The notes beneath the pieces are model-generated. The model searched no databases, was not told where the DNA came from, and was given only the letters and a program-made list of their open reading frames with translations. DNA of 64,000 bases from Endocalyx cinctus. Its lineage: Eukaryota; Ascomycota; Sordariomycetes; Amphisphaeriales; Apiosporaceae. Within the stretch, counting starts at the first letter, position 1, and each line of letters starts with the position of its first letter. This document shows positions 55,309-64,000 of the stretch, piece by piece. The stretch is taken from the NCBI GenBank assembly GCA_001600455.1, contig BCKC01000001.1:5296441-5360440 (forward strand), written 5' to 3'. Position numbers and translations under genes: made by a program.

Positions 55309-56339
55309 TCATAGCTTAGTCTTAACCCAAGCGGCGGCCTCGCTGGTGAATTGGTCAAAGTACGTAAGATGGGCGCTGATATCGCCGCCGGTGGCGCAGA
55401 CCGGGTCCCCGCTGTTGCACCAGGATCGCGTCTTGCTGGCCCAGGTGTTGATTCCGGATAGGAGAGTGCCGGAGCGGGGGTAGATCTGATGGGAAGGAGG
55501 GGAAAAGGGGTTAGAAATCTTCTTTTTTATAATAGTGTAGAAATAGGGGAGAGAAGACAAAGAAAAAGGAGAGGAGAGATTTCGCTTACCCCGTTACGAG
55601 AAGCGCCGGTACCGACGTTGAAGGATTGCCCGGCCGTGTGGCGGACGTCACCGAAGAACAAGACGGCAGCGACTTTTTTTCAACTTGTTAGCTTCTTGTA
55701 TACTAAAAATAAAAAGAAGAGGGTAGGAATGGGGTTTGTATTCTTACTCTTGTTTCCCGGGGAAGAGGTGGTAGACATGGCCGAATTGGAGGTCTGCGTG
55801 CAGCCTTGGAACGAACCACCACCTCCACCGACGATATCACCCATAACGTGAGCTCCCTTTTAAAAATTTCCCAAATCATTATTAGCAAACTTTTCTCTCT
55901 CCTTTCCCCCCCCCCCCCCATTTTAAAACGATAGAGAGACAGAAAAGAAAAAAAATAAACAAACCTGAGAATAACCAGTCAAGACGATCTTCGCATTAGG
56001 ACACCTGCTCGCGTAGCTCTGAATCTTCGAAGTGCCGTCGACGACGCCGGTCCGCGCCGAGGAGCAGTAGTTGTCGAACGTGGCCGGGTACTCAACGTCC
56101 TCGTACCCGCAGCTCGAGATGCCCTGGCAGATGGCGGTCGCGAGGCTTCCCTGCCGACCCGGGTAGGTCTCCTCGGAGCCGCGGGCGATGAACACGTGCA
56201 CCGAGTGGCAGGCGGACGATTGGCGCTCCTCGAGGACGGCGATCGCTTCTCCTTCCGCGAGAGCGGGCGCGGGCGCGGGCGCTGCCTGCGCTAGGGAGAG
56301 GAGCAGGGCGCTGCTGGAGAGGAGGGATTTGACGTGCAT
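55309..56339 (-). CDS. CE5 acetylxylan esterase/cutinase-type enzyme
   Basis: Exons on the minus strand are 55965-56339, 55748-55856, 55590-55672 and 55309-55485, giving 247 residues. A signal peptide (LLSSSALLLSLAQA) is followed by a propeptide ending near LEER, a likely Kex2-type processing site. The family 5 carbohydrate-esterase fold is shown by VFIARGSEET (oxyanion side), the nucleophile Ser124 in GYSQGA, which is split by intron 1, FFGDVRH, and a C-terminal GDPVC...AHLTY holding the catalytic Asp and His. Paired cysteines fit the usual disulfides. The ARGSEET form and overall pattern favour acetylxylan esterase over cutinase. It would remove acetyl groups from xylan outside the cell. 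Confidence 0.9.
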
Positions 56340-58153
56340 GGTTGATTATATATATGTGGGTTGACTGAAAAAAATGGAATTCTGGGGAATGCTGGTCTAC
56401 TTGTCTGTCTGTCTGGGTGTCTTGTCTGTGCGTTCTGGGTGATCATAGACACGGACGTTCTGGGCGATGCGGGATTCCTTTTATATATAATTTTCATGTT
56501 TCTTTCTCATGTTCACTTCTAAGAACGCATACCTCTCGAAATTTTAATATCACGATCATTATGCATTACAGGCTTTCCAGGTAGTCAGAAGTGAATCATC
56601 ATCTTGGCACACGTGATTGTTGGGATGCTAACGACGAGGAGATTTCCTAGAGCGGTCAATTTTCTTTTCTACCTCTAGCGCTCCCTACTTCTTCTCTTTA
56701 ACTCCTCCACTTTTCAACATTGTGTACAACAGCAAGGAACGTAGAACAATGACGTTAAACTAAAAGGGTGGACTACAGCGACCTAACTACCTAACTACGG
56801 CGCGTGAAACGGACGTGATCAATCGTTCTAGAAGGTGCCTCATGCCTCGGTTACATTTGGTACTCACCTACCGACCCCTGCATGATATTATGTATGGTTG
56901 GCGGGTCCTGCTCTTGTGGGGTGGTAGTAATAGACAAGCAACAAGGAAGAAAGAGCTCCACCCCCTCAAATACCTCGTCCGAAAGGGGTTTAAATGGGAG
57001 GGAGATGCAAAAATGACAACTCCAACTTCATCTGTGCGGTCCCCCAGAAAAACCCAAGCGAAAGGGTAATAATCCAGTTCATCCCAGCTTTTTTTTTTTT
57101 TTTACTTGGGATTTTTTAGTGTAGTATTTTGACCTTGACCCCCACCACAGACTTCGTTGTCACCTCCAGCTGCTCCTCATTTCAGTCGTATCTCATCACA
57201 CTTTACTACCTAATTGGAGAACCTATATCACGATCAGGAACATCTTAAAAGTGGTAATGGACTCACCAAATAGGGAGGTGCTTTATTGGCATATGATTGC
57301 TCTTGTTTTTATCTGGTTGATCCAAGATTCTTCAACGCTTGAGTTTTTTTTTTCCCTCCAAGATAATAACATATAAGCGAGACCCCAAATGCCGGTAACC
57401 CAAATAGATATGACAGTTTCAGTCGCATCTCCCTCCTAATAACTTGACTGACCGAGTCGATAACTCGAACTCGAAATTCCTGATTTGGAGGAATCTCATC
57501 GCCGTATCTAAGATGTAAAATGCTATCTATCGCTGTCGATGATAAAATGAAGAAGTAGTATCCATAGAGTAAGCAAATTAATGCAAATCATCGCCCGTTT
57601 CAGTACACTAGTAAGTTGTTCATGCTACAGGTTTGGGATTTGAAGAGGGAATCCCACCCGAGGTCCGGCCGAGGAAGCAGCCAGGGCCAAGATTCCCAAG
57701 ATAGCCCCCGGGGCTGTAAACGGAGTCTCGTGTACTAACATCCTTCCTTGGCACTCGGGACCTTCAGTCGGCATCGTCGACTCCGGTAAATAGTATTCGC
57801 GTAATCGAGATCTACTGCTGCCTGTTACTTGTAGGGGAGAGAACCTGGATGTTCAGCAGGCATCCTTTTTTACCTTGGTTATTTTTGCTTTATCAAGTCG
57901 GCAGATAAAAGAAAGCGGGTATAAACTATCTTTAGAGTTAAGCGCCAGTATCAATGGGGAAGGAGTATTAAGAGCACTTAAAATTCAGCTATGGAGTCAA
58001 GTCACGAGTTGGAGAAACCTCGTCAAAGAACTAGTTCATAAACGATATTCGCATTAATCTAGGTAATTATTCTAACACCCCCTCTCTCTCAAGAGATGAG
58101 TCGCCGTCATATCGACCTCCAAAAGCTCAAAACTTGCTGACACGCGAATACTT
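56340..58153. other. Intergenic region, 1.8 kb
   Basis: Upstream of the CE5 gene and downstream of STT4. It holds a TGTC repeat near 56402-56414, CTAACTAC repeats near 56780-56795 and a T run near 57091-57104. A 49-codon hydrophobic open frame on the minus strand (57625-57774) was seen but not accepted as a gene. Confidence 0.5.
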
Positions 58154-61100
58154 TTAGTAAGGGATACCGTTGGTCATGAGCTGGAACTGGTCATAGACCA
58201 TCGTGCTGTAACTGCCGGCACTCTTCTTGACAAGATCCTTGACGAAGTCGGCAGCTTCTCGCTCGTTCTTCTCGAGCACGAACCTCTCTTTGAAGTGTTT
58301 GACACTCTCGGGTTTGAAGCACGGCAGACCGCTCTCCATCATGAGGAGAACCATCTGGCTGAGTTTCTCAGCGTAGGGCCTGCACGCAAGGAAAGACTTG
58401 ACGCAAAGCTCTTCGAACCACTTGAACGACTGGTGCTCGATGCTGCCACCCATCACCAGAAGCATCTCGTTTGTGAGCTTGAAGGGAGCACGTTCAAACT
58501 TAACACCACCGGGCGCGATATCAAAACAGAAACCGAAGTCGATGTGAAGAATGTGGCCAGCGTCATCTATCATGATATTTCCGTTGTGTCGATCCTTGAA
58601 TTGTAGAAGGAAGGATATGATGCTATAAGCAGCCATACTCTTGACGAAATTGTTGCGCGCTTTCTGGAATCGCAAGGAATCTTCGTTCCCATATTTGCTG
58701 ATAAAGTAATCATAGAGACCGTTGACTGCCTCGCGACCTAGCATATCTCTCGAGATGGAGTTTGGAAGTACGTCAATGACACCGCACCCTGCAGCAGTAG
58801 CCGTTACACGATTCGGGTACACAAAAACGTCGAGGCCGACGCTGTGGAAGATGCCCCGGAAAGCAGCAATCATCTGCAGCGCCAACACATCTTGGCGACA
58901 GTCATCGCCGACTTTGAAAATGGCACTCTGCCAAACCTCAACGGTAGCAGCTTCAGCAGGAGCGTCGCCATTTTTACTTATCTCTTGAGCAACTTCCTCA
59001 AGATCACCTACGCCGCCGCTTTTGGCCTTCTGAATGCGGAAAGTCGCCATGTAGGGGGTCTTTGCGTGGGACTGGAGTGGTTTACCAGATTTACGATCGA
59101 TACCAATAACCACACCTTCGGGGTTACTTGGGAGATAGACACCAACATCGACTTTGATCTTTCGCAGTTCCTCTTCAATCTTTTGCGCCTTTTCCGGCTT
59201 TTCACGCTTGACTAGGGGCTTCAGTTTGCCAGAAATACCGGTTACCTCGTCAAAGAACGTAAACTCTCGCTCATAAAAGCTTCTATCCTCTGGCGAGAAG
59301 CTGCCAATCATCTTAGTCATGACGTGATCAAGTGCAGGCTTGATGCCATCGGGCTAGGGTGAACTGTTAGTGGAAAATATTCGCAAGTGAGTACCGAGTA
59401 GACTTACGACCGTGCCATCAAGATCCTTGTACGAATTGGCTTTCATATTCCAGATGATCTGATGTGCAAAAAGCTGAGAAAATTGGGCCGTTTCAATGAT
59501 ATAGCGCTCAACGTAGCCAAGAGCGTCAAATCGGAGACTTTGCACAATCTGTGGCACGTAAAAGAAGGTGACGTCGATTGAGTGGCACTCAAGTGCTCTC
59601 ATAGCGTACTGGATAAGGAATGGGTTATTTCGATAGGCTGGCAAGAAGTAAGTCACCGCGGTAACGGGGTTAACGGGCGTCCAGAATAGGAGATACTACC
59701 CAATCGGTCAGCGATATTTTCATGTCAAATGTGAAGCAAATTTCTTACTTTGAGTTGGAAGCGAACGTCGTTCGGTAGTTCACCCCCAAGAAGAATTGGG
59801 AGCGCCTCAGGCTCACAAATTGCTCTCTCTGGGAAGTTCAGGAGGAGCCAGCGGACCTCGCTATGGATAATGGGTATTGAGAATCTGTTGGCCAGCTCAA
59901 TGGCCAGGGATGGGCTTTCAGCCCAGGCCATACGAACTAATGGCCTCAAAGAGGTCTAACGGGAGTATTAGTAATATGAATAAACCACGAGATTGAGAGA
60001 AATATACTTCAAGCCTAGCTTTACCCTGATGGGTCATAATGTCTGATCGATGGTGACTGGCATCGTGTAGTGGATGAACCCAAACGTTCAATCTAGCCTG
60101 TTCACTCTCATAGAGGATCTCAAGAAATTCTTGCTTTTGGACAAGAGATTTGCAGCTACCAACGGTATGGTCACCTATGTCAGAAATGGACTTAAGCGCG
60201 GCTTTCACATCATCGATAAGCTGTAGTTCGGTCTTCAACTGAAGTATGTTACTACCAAACGACCATTTAGGCGAAAATTTAAACCACGATAGACCAGCAG
60301 ACAAAATCTTGTCCTTGAGACGCCATCGTGCCATTGGTCCAATAGTATTGGTTATCTTTAGAGTTCTCAAACTGAATAAAATAAATCGCAGACGTATCTC
60401 CCTGGCCATAGGATGGGAAATGGCCCCTTTCATTGCATCGAGGGTGACATCCAGCAAACGTAGGAAGATTCTTTGGGTATCCGGACTTCCGAGGCGCGTG
60501 GCATTAAAATGACTACTGAAAAATTGCGTAAGGCGAGTGTGTGGAGCTAGAATGTTGTGAACATGCTGTCGTCGTTTTGTTAACCCTTCATTGTCACTGG
60601 GCGCGAATTCTTGTTTCAAGAAGAAAGGATCCGGTTGCCTTGAAAAAAAGTTAGTATCGAATCGTCAATTTTCATAGAATGGCTTACATGAAAGTAGGAT
60701 TAAAGAGTCCAAGTTTCTTTTGAATTGTGACCTCCCATTGCTGGCCGATCTCAGACAATATGCGAGGCTCCATTCGGGGATTCTCATTCATAACGCCCAA
60801 CCAGAGTGACACTCCAAACTTGATGGATTGTTTGGTAAACATCTTGAATGGAATCTTTACTAGATAGTGCGTAATGGCACTCTCGTCCTTGTCACTCCGA
60901 CATAATAACGCGGCCGCTCGTCGAAGAATATCCTGTACATCCCGAAGTGGAGTGACTTTCTTGCCGAGTAATCTAGACTCAACATGAGCCAGAACCGAGA
61001 CGACGTCGACGCGATCGGATGGCATTGACTTAGCGAATGAATTTCTTCGAACCATGGGCATTACGTTCACTAAGTCCATGCCATGATGCGGTAGCGTTTC

Positions 61101-64000
61101 ACCATAGCGATATTCTTGTCTGGTTGTGTACTGGGCAATGAAGTCAGACGCAGTATTGATAGTTGTCTCGCCAACTGGATCCAAGGATGACAGGCGCTGA
61201 TCCGTGTCTGGTATAGTAGAACCCATTTCCACGGCGAATGATCGGCCGAGAGACATATGCCCATAAGCACCTTCGTCGTCAAACTCGGATAAGTAAGTCT
61301 GAAGTAGTCCTTTCACATCTGCAGGTGCCATATTGATAATCGATAGAACCCAATGATATGATCTCCGATATAGATTGTTGAGCGTTGTCTTCCTGAAAGC
61401 GTAGTCATCTGAGAGTTCAACAGTGACATCTCCGAGACGTGACGTAAAGACGGACCGTGGTTCATACATGTCCGTCTCTGCTTCAAGACAGCTGGTCCAC
61501 ATAAGTGATAAGAGTTCCAGCAGGGCAAAAAGCGATGACCGCTGGCAAAGGGCGGAAGGAACTTCCCTCACAAATTTGTCGGCACATAGAAGAGCAGCTT
61601 GCTGAACACGCTGGATGCGGTGGCAGCAGCTACAGAAGATTGCCGCAAGTTGTGAAGCGGCGTAGTGTGCGGAAAAGGTTGGTAGCTTAGCGTCAACGGT
61701 CTTGTGCAAGTATTTCTCCATAATCATGAGAGTAATACCTTTCATAACATTACACACATCATCTTTACGCATGCTAGGCTCCAAAAAGTACAGCAATACT
61801 TTTGTACAGTCACCAGCCTCGGCTCGTAAGTTTTCGACTAGGTATGCAGCTTGTAGGAACATAACCTTTCTATAGCTCAAGCCTCTGATCTCGGATGCTT
61901 TCGATGGCACGAGACTAACAAGCTGCTTCTTTGCTCTAGCCTCTCGGTCTGATGTGTTGGCTCGGCGAAGAACGGTGTTGAGCTCTATATCACTTTCAAT
62001 TTGCTCTCCTCGTTGTTCGGCAACGAGAGGAGGGGAGTGAATTGCCATTATACGTAACTCATTCTGATATTTCTTGCCATTTTCCGTCAATGGTGTGAAT
62101 CCATGCACAACTATGTTGAACCAAGCGTCTCGGATTAAGCTATGGAGGTCGTCTTCTAAATCGGGAGGCTGAGAAGCGAATTCATGCGCAGACATGAGTA
62201 TCGCAATTGGCTGGAGAAGTTGGGCGATCTCACGAGCCGCAAATTCGATATCAGACTCTTTCATGTGATGGGATTGATGAACATCACCCTTCGAGACAAG
62301 CTCTTCTAGCATATATTGGCAGTAAATATCAAATAGGGGAGAATCACGCTTCACGTTGGCGGAAATATGATTCCGGGCTTTCATGACCTGGAAATAGACA
62401 ATCAGACAAAAATAATGGGACGAGGGAAGGTTGTGAGACTCACGGCATCAAGAACCAAGGCATTGTCTTCACTTATGGCCAAAGAACAGACTCTTGAATA
62501 CAGTCTGAGAAGGGAACGGAATTCGAGTTGCCCTCCACTTAAAGAGAGAATACTTGCGCCCATAAAAATCTGCGCATCAACCGCTGTGGTGACCTTCGAT
62601 AGTTTTTGCAAAAGCATTGCTTGGGCGAGTGCGGTGATCTTTTCATCATCGCACATCTCAGCAATAACACAAATTGCTTGGACAATATTCGAATACACGG
62701 TCACGGTTTCTTCTTCACCCTGGAGTTGTAAAGATATAGAGCTCCCCGTGGACTGTCTGCCTTGGTATACGGACATGCCTGCACCATCCACTGCTAGATC
62801 ACTGGTGGAACCATTGGTTGCATTTGGGTCTGTACTTGGGCTGAGAACATTTCCAAGGGTATACAGCGTTGAGATAACGGCATCATGAGAGAGCCGGTTC
62901 AAAGCAAAAGCCAAGCACTCGGAAGCGGTAGCGACGACGCTGCTTGAAGGCGCGGTCTGGACAATAAATCTGGGAAGCAATCGAATGATAAGTGGGGCCA
63001 TGTTCGGCGACAATCTTGAAACGATAGCCATGGCCCGAAGAACGGTGGACGCCAGAGTTTCATCAGACATTTCAACACCATCTTCCATAATCTCCTGAAG
63101 CCAACCCATGAGGACGTCAGGGTCCGCCGCATCTTCATTCAAAACGGCGCAGTTTAGGAAACCGACGATGGCGGAAGATTTAACAGCGCACGCTAGTCGC
63201 TGTTGGGAAACTGAACCGATTTGTAGAAAATCAGCACCAGCCTCAAGCCGTTCCATTTCACCCTGAGCAATGTTTGCATAAGTTTGAATAGATCGAAAAT
63301 CGGCATCTGGAGTATTCGGAGATCCTGGTCTCAGAAGGTGGCCATCCTTTGACATTAGTATATCAAGAGTATGCGAAGTTCTCAAGTCCTTCACATCAGC
63401 TATCAATAAAGAAGTAGCTGATACTAAAAGCCAGGTAAAACTCCTCTGTAAAAGCAGGGGCCCAAGTGGCCGTCCCTGACTCGAGTAATGTCGAAGACAT
63501 CTTTTCCATTCCTTGGCATGGCGATCGGTTGAAGTAGTGTTCCTTATGGTAGAGAACGCGCCGTCCACGGCCGTCAAGAAGGAATTGGTTATTAAATCAC
63601 GAACTCTCTGTATCAAAGCTATTCTTCCACCGATCTTCCAAAAGTCGGTATGCGCCGAAGCAGCGTCCAAAAAGCCCACGAGAGAGATGGCTATAGTTGC
63701 CGTGCGAATAGCATCCTCCAAAATCTGCTCCGCATCTTCTTCGGACTTGGGAGGTACGATTTCCTGGATGGCAATTTTCATAGCAGCCAAGAAAGACCAC
63801 ACATTATCAGAAACGGTCTCATGTAAACCAGCATATTTCTTCCCTATAGATAGGAGGGCGACAGTGAGGCTGGAGGTGAGTGCTTCGTTCGGTGACGGCT
63901 CGATCTTGTTGAAGTTGGGAGAGGGAAGGAACGTTTGAACGTGGGAATCGAGGAAGTACTTGATCAATTGCTTGACAAGTTTTTGTGCACTCTGACTACT
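58154..64000 (-). CDS. STT4: Phosphatidylinositol 4-kinase III alpha, 5' end missing
   Basis: Exons on the minus strand are 62444-beyond 64000, 60688-62387, 60008-60638, 59749-59955, 59408-59695 and 58154-59353. The visible part is 1860 residues, so only a short N-terminus lies outside the window. The long alpha-solenoid is followed by the lipid-kinase accessory (PIK) domain (PYRNNPF-type sequence in FLPAYRNNPFLIQYAMRALE, and VTFFYVPQIVQ). The C-terminal catalytic domain shows VGDDCRQD (substrate/ATP region), DRHNGNIMID (catalytic loop) and HIDFGFCFDIAPGG (activation loop). Stt4 makes phosphatidylinositol 4-phosphate at the plasma membrane, feeding PI(4,5)P2, wall-integrity and actin signalling. 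The five introns are 49-56 nt with good donors; one has a perfect TACTAAT branch site. All junction phases match. Confidence 0.93.

Noticed and set aside
57625..57774. 49-codon hydrophobic open frame on the minus strand
   Set aside because: Short, no homology recognised and no splice or promoter support.
1..64000. CRISPR arrays, bacterial-type operons, rRNA genes
   Set aside because: None seen; the window is eukaryotic nuclear DNA with spliced genes.

Overview
This window is nuclear DNA of a filamentous ascomycete, most likely a Sordariomycete-type fungus. The evidence is intron-split genes with short introns (45 to 196 nt), GTAAGT/GTATGT-type donors and CTAAC/CTGAC-type branch sites. Gene families agree: Zn2Cys6 regulator, fungal 7TM rhodopsin-like protein, family 5 carbohydrate esterase, tannase/feruloyl esterase, a Neurospora-type metallothionein, and Ser/Thr-rich wall proteins. 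Intergenic DNA is AT-rich with long A/T runs, while several genes contain very GC-rich blocks. Exon models were built by hand from reading frame, splice motifs and phase; every multi-exon model given as complete sums to a whole number of codons.

Layout. 1-5.7 kb: the 5' part of an ABCC-type ABC transporter and two Ser/Thr-rich surface proteins, all on the minus strand. 7.3-8.2 kb: a decayed Aurora-kinase copy (pseudogene). 8.7-12.5 kb: a six-exon F-box protein, tail-to-tail with a C2-domain protein (12.8-14.7 kb). 15.8-16.9 kb: homocysteine S-methyltransferase. 19.1-20.0 kb: a GPI-type wall protein with ten acidic single-cysteine repeats. 20.0-25.6 kb: a gene-poor stretch holding a decayed HARBI1-like DDE transposase. 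25.6-34.5 kb: a divergent sterol-methyltransferase-like enzyme, a 1104-residue protein with a phosphotransferase (APH-like) core, and a six-exon C2H2 finger + Cys-cluster + cupin-like protein with a GC-AG intron.

35.7-46.0 kb may be a small functional neighbourhood: an anion:cation-type MFS permease, a secreted or GPI-anchored tannase/feruloyl esterase, a 7TM rhodopsin-like membrane protein (with a 32-nt microexon), and a Zn2Cys6 regulator divergent from the 7TM gene. A phenolic-ester uptake role is inference only. A possible orphan two-exon gene lies at 46.2-46.8 kb.

47.8-64 kb is mostly core metabolism and signalling: acetolactate synthase (ILV2, branched-chain amino acids), a 27-residue copper-type metallothionein, galactokinase (GAL1, Leloir pathway), a CE5 acetylxylan esterase/cutinase-type enzyme, and most of the phosphatidylinositol 4-kinase STT4, which runs off the right edge. 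No rRNA, convincing tRNA or CRISPR array was seen.
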